DNA of 64,000 nt, taken from assembly GCF_000150275.1 (NCBI RefSeq), contig NW_002060971.1, positions 427,857 to 491,856 on the forward strand, in the 5' to 3' direction. Below, piece after piece: positions 12,701 to 25,800 of this stretch; position 1 is the stretch's first letter, and every line of letters begins with the position of its first letter. The position numbers and the translations under genes were made by a program. The notes under the pieces are model-generated. The model ran no database searches and was not told the DNA's origin. It saw only the letters and a program-made list of their open reading frames with translations. Source of the DNA: Trichoplax adhaerens (taxonomy: Eukaryota > Placozoa > Uniplacotomia > Trichoplacea > Trichoplacidae).

Positions 12701-15700
12701 TTTGAAGATAAGTTTAACTCATAATAATATAATATATTATATCTTGCAAGCTTTAACATTACTCTTGATTGTAACACGCTTGCAGAGGTTCAACAAGTTA
12801 AGACTAGGCTGCATAATTGAATTGGGGAAAATAATAGAAGACGATACCGTTTACTACTATACTCGGTAGATTGTTGGAAGTCTATCAGATATGGTTAATG
12901 GCATTATGTAGAATAATTCCCATTGCCTCGCTGATTATTTATTGACTGGAACATCCATTCTTCATTAAAGTTCCTGATCTTAAAACATGAAATCGAGTTT
13001 GATTATGATTAGGTAATCATGCCATCATTTTAATGCAACTTTATTTTGTACATATATATGTACATTGATCGAGACAGTACAAGTTGAGAGCAGCCATTGC
13101 AGTTATTCTTTCTATTTAATTAACTTATCTAAGACTGATCCATGATAACTTATTAATGACGAAATTGAGCCACTGACGTAACCAAATTTAGATAGGATAA
13201 ATCTGCTAACATTCTTTACTTTTTTTTTACTTAACTTTTATCTTCTATGTATGCAATACTTGAGATAAAGTATGGCAATTAAAGTCATTACAGCGACTTG
13301 TAAGATCCTGTTTTATAGTTGATAGCAACTGCTACATTTGCAAGTAGTACTCATTGACGTAGGAAAAATCAGACCAAGTTTGGATTGTAACGTTTACTGT
13401 TATTCCTAGAACTTTATCCTATTTTACTGATTGATTCTGGGCGATTCTTAACGTTTGTAGTCTCGCTCGCAACTTTATCCATTTTACTGATTGATTTCTT
13501 GGTGATAGTTTATACTTTAAGACTTTATCAAAATTGTATGACCTTTGGGGTAAATTAAACAAGGTTTAGATCCGATGGTGTATATCGACTATTTATACAC
13601 CAAGCAATTTTATCTTAAATTATATATGCTTATGGCATTAATAAAGACAGCGTTTGACCGTTGCAGTTATTAGAGTAATAAAACAGTCCCACATATTAAT
13701 CGAAACTTTTATCACCTAGCTAAGTTAATGAGCAAAATCTATCTTTTAAAATAGTACCTAAGGCTGATATTTTCAGGGTTGAGCTAGTTACACAAGTTGT
13801 AGACCTCATACATGAGGATAATGTGGATAGCAAATCTGTTTGTAGGCCTATGGTCATGAGAAGTTAGAATGGAAATGTCCTATAAAATTCATAATTCATC
13901 GCATATTTACTAGTTATACTATAAATATTTGGGTAAACGTTACTCATAAGTTAAATTTATGATCTAGTGTGACATTGCTGGTTATATGACACGGAGTTGA
14001 AAGACTTCTGAGCTTATTCATGATTTAACTATAAAACTGGTAAGTGCTTTTACATTACTATATAATAATATGATAAAATGCTGCTTCTAAAATATTCTCA
14101 GTATTATAAATTGACTATGATAATGTAAAATAAAAAGTAAAAGTACAAACAGACATACAGTACGCTATGTATAATGAGTGTAGGCTCTACTAGTAAAACT
14201 TAAAAGAAAGTAAGACAGATAATTTACATTTGATAGCATGTAGAGATAACTAAATCCTTCTTTTAGCATTTTCTTGTTTATGACTATTCATAACATTGCA
14301 ACATTACTATGAATCAATATATTCAAAAATATGACCCATTAATGCATCGCTAACATACCCTCTTGCACTATCCCATAGGCTATAAGCATTTATAGGACTT
14401 AATCTTGTGCATAATTACACTAATTATTAGTTTATAGTATAGATGATGAGGTGTCTTTATTCAGAGTCAGTCCTAAACAACTAAACTAATAATGACGAAA
14501 AATTCTCATCTTAAACTTCTTATTGGCTAACTAGATAAATAATTATAATCTATTGATTATATAGGCATAGTATATATACGCGTAATGGGGTGTAATATGT
14601 ATCGCCAATAGTAACAATTTAATTTTAATTTTATTTACTACACAGTAGTCTTGCCAACAATTTGATAGCTTTAATAACAAAATGAGAAGGGCAGGGCTAA
14701 GTTGTTCTCCCAATTACGTAAAAGATGAAGACTACATGAGAAAGAAATGTACTATTGATATTGTAATAAAGTCAATGAAAGATGATATTGCTCATCATTC
14801 ATTGTTCAGGCTCAAGACTACATTGTTGGCTAACTTACAATTAAACTATTGATGATTGGAAAGTAATCAATAATAGCATTTCTGTCTAATGAAAACAAAT
14901 AAGGCAATCTACATGTAACTAGCCCTAGCTATTGTTATCTTCTGTTGAATCATAATTTGGTATAGTTAAGATCCAATTTACTTTTAAACTTTTGGTCTTG
15001 TTTATATAATCTTCGAATTTCATATCGTTAGACAAGCCAATAGCAAGATGATGAGACTTTATACCGCTGATTTGTTATCATATTTTTCAAGTAGGGATGA
15101 GTCTATGATGCGTAAATGAACCAAATCTTTTGACGTTAGTACTGATTCAGTTTTAAGAATATTTCTGGGTGCATTACTTTGTTTTAAAGTTAAAATTGGC
15201 ATTTATAAACTGGCTTGTAGTCCTTATTATCAATAGTCGATAGTTATGGTTACCAATTGTCATAATATAATGTTCTTTTAAGAACTCTTTCTAGTCTTAA
15301 ATAGTTTAAATAATATTGAAATTCTGACACATCTTTTGATTCTTTATTTACTAGATATAAAAAGTTAAAATTTAAACCAACTGGTTATTTATTATTAGTA
15401 GCGGAAAATGAAATGAAATCAAATTCAAGGGTCATGATATCATGCACATTAACAAACATTATCTTCATATATTTTGTCTCAAGGGGTTGAACTATTGACT
15501 TGCTATTAACTCGTTTATGCTATATAGATGAGACTGGAAGTCTTAGAAGCAGGTCTCAATCAAAGGCTTGTTCCACGTGTATGATTTCATACATATGTTG
15601 AGAAGTAGTAATAATATCATTAACGAGAATAACCAGAATTATTGGATTCGAATGCTTGATTTTAAATAGATTATAATCTAGGTCGATTTAGCCCATTTTA

Positions 15701-16569
15701 AGAGATTAAAACTATCAATTAAATTGTAGCCAGAAGTTCTCTTAGTTGTTCTTCATCATTAAAGGCTTCAAATTGATTTTTAAGTTGATGAGTGATAAAT
15801 TTATTATCAAGACCTAAATTAATTTGATTGCTTTAAAAGATCGAAAGTCTAAAGTAGATATTTATATAATCTTGCTACGAATTGGCTATTGCTACGTAAG
15901 TAACTTGACCATTGGTATTTAAATAATTACATTTTAATTAATAAGATCTTGAATCAAGATAGTCTAGTTCGAGACATCCGTAGGTTATATGATGCTATAC
16001 CTGTATTACCGAAATCTAAATATATTATAAGTGCAAAGTTATAGTCTGAATTTGAGGTTCTAGCTTTGAAAATATGCGAACAATTGCGTGCCTAATTAAG
16101 TTACCAGCATGCTTTAACATCAGAGTGACTTAGACTTCAAAATGAATTTAGATGATGCATGCTAATGCTTTTATTAAACTTTAGATATAAAATACATCCA
16201 CTTGTATATCACTTTTAATCGAGAACCAGCTATTTCCTCATCAGCTAAGAACTTAATTCTATATAACTTTATAACAAAGTCACGGATTAACTCAAGTGTA
16301 TCATAACTTGAAATTAAGAACAAGTTATTATTAAAATGCACCACAATTATCTCAATGATACATTTAAACTTCACCAAAAATTCAAAAAATTTAGAATATT
16401 TATGCAGTAGTAGTTCATGTTCATACTAGTAAAATTCTAGCCTAGCCCTGAGGCATATTGAAATAGATAATTAATATATACTTAAAATAAAAATTGATAT
16501 ATCTGGCTACTATTACTATATCGAAATATTTCTAAAGCTAATACATAATATTTGAATAATGGTAAAACA

Positions 16570-16820
16570 CTAATTTCTTATTTGGCACTTGCATGATTCA
16601 ATAACCAAAACGGAAACATCCTTATTTGGTCCATTATGACATTGCGTTGCAACCGAGACTATTTTAGTTTTTTCGGCTTTGCAACAGTGCGCTCCAACTT
16701 CGCAGCCACCTTCACATTTTCCAACGTCTACTTTATTGGCTGACTGGCATGTATTTTCCGTATTAGTAATGTAATTTCTTTGAGAAAGTCGTCTGCATTC
16801 GCGTGGCTTACCCACACCGC
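16570..16820 (-). CDS. Gene 1 last exon: C-terminal cystine knot (CTCK) and stop
   Basis: The exon codes for about 83 residues with the CTCK pattern: CRRL near the start, [21 protein letters not shown], then VLVIESCKC just before the stop TAG (16570-16572). The paired CxxC and CC cysteines and the terminal CxC match the knot found at the C terminus of VWF, mucins, SCO-spondin and slit, where it makes disulphide-linked dimers. The acceptor is at 16820, and phase 1 matches the preceding exon. The matching exon of gene 2 (52111-52361) has exactly the same length. Confidence 0.9.
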
Positions 16821-19800
16821 CTATTTGTTTTCACCAAATAATTAAAGAGCATTGAGTCAACTATTTCTAAAATTTGCTAAGTATAACTATTCTTAGAATC
16901 AAGGCATAGTACTTACCGTCAGCACATTTTCCATCATAAAGAATTGAAATATTTTTCTTATCATTGCAGGCTGCTGCTTGCAAATGGCATTCACTGTCGT
17001 AGTCGATATTATCGGTACCGCAAACTGGCGCTATAGTAACTTCTCCACATTTACGACATGTACACCGAGGATTATTAGAATCATCAATGGTACATTCAGC
17101 TTGATAGGCGCAATTAATATTTCGACATAGTTCTAAGTCATGTATGAAATAACATATTATTAATATGAAGCAAACGGTATTGAATATTCTTCTTAGCAAA
17201 CTTATATCGCGAAATAACTTTATATTTGTACTTTAAAAATTACCTTCAGCACATGCGGGCATATTGCATGGTTTATACTGTTTCAGGCTTGGGCATTGTT
17301 TACCGTTATCATTAATAATTTTCCTAGTCCGCTCTTTTTGGCTATCGCCGCACGTTGACGAACAAGCGCTCCAACTGCCCCATTGAGATACCATACATTC
17401 TGTAGCCCAGAAAGTTAAATTTGTGTGATGGTATAAATACTTTACTTCAGTTTCATTATAAATACAGTCATTACTACACAATGTATAATTTTATTATGCG
17501 ATATCACCGACCGATGACTATTTAAATAATGTTCTTGTAGTGTCCGCATTTACCTGGATCACAAGCACCGTTGTATTCTAGTTGTACGCTCTTGACAAAT
17601 CTACAATTTGTTTTCTTAAGCTGACATTCACTACTGTAGGTAATGCCATCAGATCCGCATACTTGGGTGTTGTTAATGTTGATGTTTGCATTGGGATTAT
17701 CTTCAGGGCAAACAGGGCAATCACAAACTGGCCTGTTGAGCGTCGTATTCATCTTGCATACACCATTATTATTGCAAATGACGTTCGCACAAGAAGCTGC
17801 AACAAAACAACAAGCTATGTTTTAGAGCTTCGAAAGTGCAATGTTAGCGAGCAAGAAAGATGCAGTTGACAATAGTTGTGCTATAAATTGCAAGTTCTTT
17901 GAATGAATTATCGGCTATGACTATTATTATTGCGCTTACTTTCACATCTTCCAAAATATTCGATACCGGTATATGTTCCGTAAACGCAGTTAAGCGTTTC
18001 TAAATCTCGAATGCTTTGATAGGTTACACCATCAGTGCCACAAATTTGTCCTTGACGGTCAGAACAGAGTTGGCAAGAGCACGTGCACTTTGGCAAATTA
18101 TTTTCGTCGACTGAGCATGAGCTGCCAGGTAATTTGCAAACATCTGGTCGACAAATTTCTACGTATTTTTTAAAAAGAGAAAGCAAGGGAATGGATTATA
18201 AATTTTTAGATGCATATATTAAGAAATTGCCAAGACAAGGCTTACGCTCGCAAGTTTTGCCATCGCCGCGATAACCATGAAGACATTGACATTTATATCC
18301 GCCGATGGTATTAACACAGTCAGCTAGTGGGCTACATTGATATTGCATTGTTGCACATTCGTCAACATCTAATTTCGTCATAACAATGTCATGTATTATT
18401 AAATTGTGGAATCAATATAGTCTCTCAATGAATGTTACCAAATAAAAAGGCCTTATAAATGATTTAAACAATTAATACTCACCGCTACAAGAATAACCAT
18501 TACCAGTCCAACCGTTTTTACACTCACACTTGATAATATCGCCAATCCGAGAGCATGTCGCATTAGGATGGCAATTAGATTTCTCTAGTACAGTACATAC
18601 TTGAGGTTGCATTTCTGTACCCAGGATTTCAAAAAATAAACAGTAATCAGTTACTTTTAGTTATTTTAAAGCCATCATTTACTGCAGTTTTCTTGGGCTG
18701 GTGTGTCAGAAAGAAGTCAATTAATATACCTATGCATGTTTTGCCGTCTCCTGTGTACCCTGATTTGCATTTACACTGGTAAGTTCCAGCTGTATTGATA
18801 CAATCAGCGTGAGTATCGCATTCATCCAGGCCAGCTGAACATTCGTTTACATCTATGAAAGAAATTGTAAATCTTTAACTTCATAGCTAAAAATGCGTTA
18901 TAAAGTATTATTTTACTGCTGGTCATAACAATTAATAGATTATGATATTCTAGCTACATGCATACCAACGCATGTATTGCCTATATGGCGATAACCGTCG
19001 TTACAAATACAGGTATAAGATGCCGGCAGGTTAACACAGAAACCATTATAGCATAAGTTGCTAGTAACCACACACTCATTGATATCTTGTTAAAGATCAA
19101 AATATTGAAAATATGAGTTATATTAGTTTGATTATATTGTATGTAAGCATTTGAAAAGCTTACCGACGCAGCTGGTATTGTCCGCGGAGACGACATAGCC
19201 ATCTCGACATTTGCATCGATATCCACCGGCTAAATTGATACATGTTTCATTCACTTGACAGGCGTGTATGTCCTCGCATTCGTTTATATCTAGTTGAAGG
19301 GTAATATTTGATTTAGAAATATGCATAACAGGATCTGACCTGCAAGATTCTCGAATATTGTATAAGCGATTGTGTAACCGAAAATTTACCTTCGCACTCG
19401 GTACCATTCCCTCTAAAACCATGTTTACACTTGCAGAAATAGGAACCTTTAGTATTTTGACATGTAGCGTTGACATGGCATGGAGATTTCCCTTCCGTGC
19501 ACTCATCGATGTCTAAATGGTATAAATGTAGTGATTACTAATCAATAAGCTTTGCTATAGTGCAATATCATACCGATATTGAAAGCTCTCATTAGAGTTA
19601 ATAAAAGTTTATCATAATAAAAATAAGTAGATAGAGCTAATAACCTACCTTCGCAAATTTGTCCATTACCCTTATAACCAGGTTTACAGATACATTTATA
19701 TGAACCTTCTGATAAAAGAATACAGGTTGCATCTGCATCACAGTCATTACCACCTCCACTGCTGCAGTAATTTATGCCTAGCACAGATCAGATATATTAC

Positions 19801-22800
19801 TATTTGCTTTTCCAGGACAAATTCGATTTTATATATTTAAATATTGACAAGAAAGGAAATGATTAATATGGATTAGGGATATATTTACCAATGCACTTTA
19901 TCCCATCGCCCACATAACCAGACTGACACTGACAAGTGTAGGTACCAGGGAGATTAGTGCAATCGGAATCTTTACTACATTTGTTGAGCGGACTGGCACA
20001 TTCGTTGATATCTACGTAAAGTGATAGAATTATTCCTGTATTCAAAAAGCCTATCTAGTTTATTAGGTTTTATAAAATAATTAGAAATGTATACCATCAC
20101 ATGAAGTTCCATTTCCGGTATATCCAGAGTCACATTGACATGTAAACGATCCTGCTGTATTAGTGCAAGTTGCCTTGCTATGGCAATTATGGTCTCCAGT
20201 TGCGCATTCATTTATATCTGGAGAGGTAGAAATTTATATTTATAAACTACAAATTATCCTTTTAGGGGTATCAGCAGCCAACTGAGCTTGTTACCTTGAC
20301 AGAACCAACAGTTTCCTTCATATCCAGGTTTGCATGTGCACTTGTATGATCCAGGTTCATTGACACATACAGCAAATTGTGAAACGAGAAAAACTTCGCA
20401 TTCATTTATATCTAATGGGAGGAATACGTTACAAAATTTGTCATGTATATTTCACAATTCACAATCTCCAATTAATAGTCAAAATAGAAGCGCTTATAGC
20501 TAATAGTAAATGTAGGAATTACCGTTGCAGCTTTGACCGTTACCATAAAATCCTGAATTACAAACACATTGGTATTGGCCGGAAACGTAAGAGCAACTTG
20601 CGTTTTGTCCACACTGGCTTGAAACTGAGCTAGGGCAAAAATCGCTTGGGGTACCTATGTAAATGTGTATGTACATAGTTATGCAAAGGCAGTTAATATA
20701 TAAATGCAATTATCTACGCTTCAATCATGCTATTTATAGCTCATTTAATAATATGCCAGACTCGAGGATGTACCTTTCAAACAGTTACCATTTACAAGTG
20801 TGAAACCAGCTTGACAACTGCAAGAATAGCTACCGACTGTATTAGCACAGATAGAGTTATTGCCGCAGATATTTGATATTTGGCATTCATTGATATCTGA
20901 TGTGAAAGATGGAGAAAATGAAAATATTTACAAAATTATCTGACGAATACAAATTTTATTATTATTATCTGAAAACATACCGGTACAAAGCACTCCTGAG
21001 CCACTATAGCCACTTCTACAAGTGCAAGTGTGTGATCCAATGGTATTAATACAATTAGCGTAAACACTGCAGCTATCTAAATTCTCTGTACATTCATCGA
21101 TATCTACAAAAGTGGAAATAGAAAATGTTTACGATGATATGTTCAGCTTACAGGTAGCTTATTGATATTTGTAAAATAAAATTACCATCGCAATCACGGC
21201 CAGGAGCTGCGGCACTATTATCACGGTATCCGGATTTACATGTACAATCGTAACTGCCATCAGTATCAGCACAAATTGCATTTGGACTGCACTCATTTAG
21301 TGATGGTAGAGCACATTCATTGATTTCTAGATGACAGTTTGATTACAGCCGTTTCGAATCGATTAAATGTTAATTACCTAACGATATTTATTATTCATTT
21401 TGTACTTCTGCTTTTATTTCAAAATCAATTTCAATTGTATAACTTACGTTGACAAGTTATTCCATCACCGACGTAGCCCGTCTTGCAAACGCATTTATAC
21501 TTGCCTCCTTGATAGATACATTCAGCAGCTGCGATGCAATCATTACCTCCTATAGTGCAGTGGCCAGGATCATTTTGGGTAACTTGATCACATATTTTGC
21601 CATCACCTGAATATCCTGTCTTACACTGGCATTGATATGATCCATCCGTATTGACACAATCAGCATTCGATGAACATTGAGCAGTGCCAATTATACACTC
21701 GTTTATGTCTGTATTATATATGATAAATATTAGCATATAAATTCTAGTATAAAAATTGACGAAGAATATTAAATTAACGCTGAAAAATGGTAAATTGAAT
21801 ACAATACCGTAGCAATTGCCACTAGCGGATTCTGTGTAGCCATCTTTACATTTGCAATGATAGGAACCGATGGTATTATTGCAAGTACTATCGTAATTGC
21901 AAGCTCCAGTAGAAGCCTGGCATTCATCAATATCTAAACCAGAATATAAATTTAATTTTAATAAACTGCAATTTTACTTTAACGTAGCATAGATCAAAGC
22001 CCGATAGAAAACCACTATGCTTACCGGAGCATGACCTCCCATCACCAGTATATCCAGGTGAACACTTGCATTCGTACGATCCCCACTGATTAATACATTT
22101 TGCATTGACATGACAATTGTCAATTCCGAGAAAGCATTCATTGACATCTGTAATAGTAGCCGAAATATTATAATTAAGTATCTGTTAATAACCAACGTAA
22201 GTTAAGGAGCGATACATAAAAACTGACCATAACAAATTCGTCCGTCACCGTGAAGACCAGGCTTACAACTACATGTGTAGGAGCCAATAGTATTGTAACA
22301 TATCGCGTTTGCATCGCATTTACTTAAGCCAGCGAGACATTCATCGATATCTAAAACAAAATAAGTATCGGTACTAGGCTTACCAAACAATCAATGAGAA
22401 TTATGCGGTATTTTAAACAAAACTATCATTACGGCAGTAATAGCTCCAATTTACCTTCGCAAGCCTCACAATGTCCTATAAAACCAGAGTTACACACACA
22501 TTTATAGGATCCAATCGTATTAACACAACGTGCATTTGCTTTACAATTTGCTGTTCCAGTAGTGCATTCATCAATATCTACAGCAATACATACATAAAAA
22601 ATATTCAAACCTTCTACTGCACCTAAATCTTTGAACAGAATTGAAGTATTATTTTAGCAAAGTATGCCTACCAGTACACTGTAGGCCGTCACCGCTAAAG
22701 CCATCTTGACATGCACAAGTAAAGGATCCGATAGTATTTGTACAAATAGCATGAGCATGACAGTTATCAGTATTAAGGGCACATTCCGGAATATCTATAA

Positions 22801-25800
22801 ATAGAATGAGCGATTGAAAATTTCAATTATTTTGAAATCATACTGTAAATTTATTTGCAATTATTGAGATGAATTGTGCCTTGTATGTGAATATTTAATA
22901 ATAGCATCATCGATGAAATGGATTAAAGATTCTAGCGATAGTTCGGTGGTTCTATTACCTTTGCAGTTATCCCCATCTCGAGTGAATCCGTTTCCACAGA
23001 CACACTCATAAGATCCAGGATTGTTGATACAAGTTGAATTTCCAACGTTAATGCAAGCATTGCTATCGTCACATTCATTTATGTCTAAATTATTGAAATA
23101 ATAACATTAATTACAAGTCTTTATAGTTACTATTTCTGATGGTGCTTAGTTATTATTTTCTCTGAAGCTTAAATAAGTAGTTCATAGTCAAGATGTGGCG
23201 GTATTTATCCATCAAAATAAGAAATAGGATAATTTACCGTCACAGTTATCTCCATTATATCCTTGATTACAAACACAGGTATAAGAACCAACTGAATTTT
23301 CACATGTAGAGTGTTGCGGGCATGCATTAGCATTGTTACACTCGTCAATGTCTAAGATGACACGAAATGGTAAAAACAGCAGAGTTTAAGATAATTAGAC
23401 GTTGAAAAAAATTTAATCAGTCTATAATTGTGATCTTACCTTCGCAACTTTTACCATCACCACTATAACCCGCTTTACAAACACAAGAATAGCTACCGGG
23501 GTTATTGACACAATTAGCGTTCTCGTTACATTGATCTTTCATTTCAAGACATTCGTCAACATCTACATTTATCCAAATTAAGACACCTTGTTTAAATTAA
23601 GACTTTATGGTACCGCTAGAAGTTAGTTATAAGTGTATCTAGAGTGATAAATTATTAACTGATTTATCTAACTATACCCTGACAAGTTTTTCCATCGCTG
23701 CCTTTTTTGTAGCCATTACTACAATTACACATATAACTTCCAACCGTATTTAAACATATAGTATTATTTTTGCAGCTATTCGTACTAGTTTTGTTACATT
23801 CATCAATGTCTAAAAGACAAAAAATTCAATAAACACAGATATAAATGATTCTGATTATAAGTTCAATTAATATTATTATTATGGCAGGAAAGTTACCATC
23901 GCATGATTGACCATTGCCTGTATATCCGTTGCGACAGTTACAAGTAAATGAACCATCGTTGTTTACACAGGTTGCTTGTACATCGCAGTTATGACTATTT
24001 TCGGCACATTCATCGATGTCTATATCAATACGAGAAATATCGATAATAAGTTAATAACATGGTAATTATAATAATGACTGCTGCCATATATAAAATCTAT
24101 CCCTTGCGGTATAAAATATAAATCAGAGAGATGCAGGCCATTTACTAGAACATAATCACCTTTACAACTGCTACCATCACTTCGGTAGCCATTAAGGCAC
24201 GAGCATTGGTATGAACCAAAAGTATTAACGCACTGAGCATTGCTTCCACAAATGCCACTCATTTTGCACTCGTCGTCATCTTAATATTAAAAGTAAGGTA
24301 TTTTAGTCTTAATGCAATTAAAGTTCTTATGCGTCATTGTAACAACATCTACATGCAGTTAGGTTCATTTAATAGATTAGCAAATGCTAGAAATCGATAA
24401 ATATTTATTAACCTGTACAGTTAACTCCACTGCCAACAAAGCCAATTCTGCATTTACATGTAAAACTACCAGCTGTATTGACACAATCAGCATTTGCATG
24501 GCAGTTGTCAGCGCCATTTCGACATTCATCAATATCAGTACATGAAAGTCCGTCGCCAGTGAAGCCCGATTTACAAGAGCAATCATATGAACCGATATTG
24601 TCAATGCAAAGTGCATCTTTATGACATTTATTAGGTTCAGCACATTCATCAATATCTAGTGTTGTATTAAAAAAACATCGGATTAATTATTCTGCTTATC
24701 CATTGCTTATAAGATTCGAATTTGATATTTTAATATTACTGTAATATATTTAAGCTCGAGGTGGCCGAATAATTTTAGGTTATAGGTTTTTATATCTTAC
24801 TTGTACAGGTTTTTCCATTTCCAGTATATCCGCTATTGCATGTGCATGTGAATCCATTTCCAGCTGGGGTGCAATAAGCATTAGCGTCACAGTCACTTTG
24901 TCCAGCTTTGCATTTGTCTATAGCTATTTTGATAGACAATATGAAATTGTCAAGGGCGAGAAGTCAAAAACAAGAAGTAGTCTATTTTAAACATTTTATC
25001 ATGTTTAAGTTGCAGGTAGACAACATTTCATAAATATACTTACTAAAATTTTAAACATTTAACCGAATGAAACGAAATTTAAAATATCAAATTGCGATTG
25101 AACTATTTTTATTCGAGGCTCAGTTTAAGGCCTAAATTCCATGAGGTATAATAGTGTATATGCAACTTTAGATATAATCTAAATTTCTGTTTAAACATCA
25201 TTGAAAATTTTCGTTTAGTACAATTTACCTGAGCATGTGTAGCCATTACCGGTAAAACCAGGCTTACAACTACACTGGTATGAACCAGGGGTATTAACAC
25301 AATTTGCGTTCTGACTACATCGGTTGTCGGAGCTCCTTTGACATTCATTTGTATCTATAGACATATATTTATTACAAGCAAGTTATGGATTATGCAAGTT
25401 CTTATAAAGAGGACTGTAGCATGGTGTTTTTAGTAATTACTTTAAGTGTGCTAGACTACGACTACATTAAGCCCAATTTTCATCGGTTAAAGCACTTACC
25501 ATTACATACTAATCCATCTCCAGTATATCCTGTATTACATTGGCATTTATAGCTTCCAATTTGGTTAACGCATGTTGCATACGGACTGCATTGGGCTGAT
25601 CGTTTCACGCATTCATTAATGTCTAAAAATTGAGTGGAATTTAGAAACGTGCGCTGATGCCAGTTGTGTATAATGTTGATCAATGTACAATTTAATATCA
25701 AGAGTTGAAATAACTAATATAATTTGATCAATTGTTAGAGTGTAATATAATAATATCTTGTATTTCCAATTTGGTTTATAACTACGGTAGAGCACAATGT

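Larger units (their letters stand above)
6671..16569. other. About 9.9 kb without a recognisable gene
   Basis: No exon with domain-like composition, no paired splice sites around open frames and no tRNA or rRNA signature were seen on either strand. The open frames are short (up to 69 codons) and look like chance. The stretch carries decayed local tandem repeats, listed separately. It lies between the 5' end of the MIPOL1 gene and the 3' end of the giant gene, so it should hold the MIPOL1 promoter and the 3' UTR of gene 1. An AATAAA on the minus strand at 16170-16175, about 395 bases after the gene 1 stop, is one possible poly(A) signal. Confidence 0.55.

Noticed and set aside
13048-13065. Perfect palindrome TGTACATATATATGTACA
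   Set aside because: Short AT-rich palindromes are expected by chance in this sequence; nothing nearby gives it a role. The same applies to ATGTATAAATTTATACAT near 48068.
16174-16377. 67-codon minus-strand open frame just downstream of the gene 1 stop
   Set aside because: It has no cysteines or domain pattern and no acceptor in phase; it is probably chance sequence in or near the 3' UTR.
17582-17869. Plus-strand open frames over the Kazal exon
   Set aside because: They are a shadow of the minus-strand Kazal exon; the sense strand has the full domain and matching splice sites.
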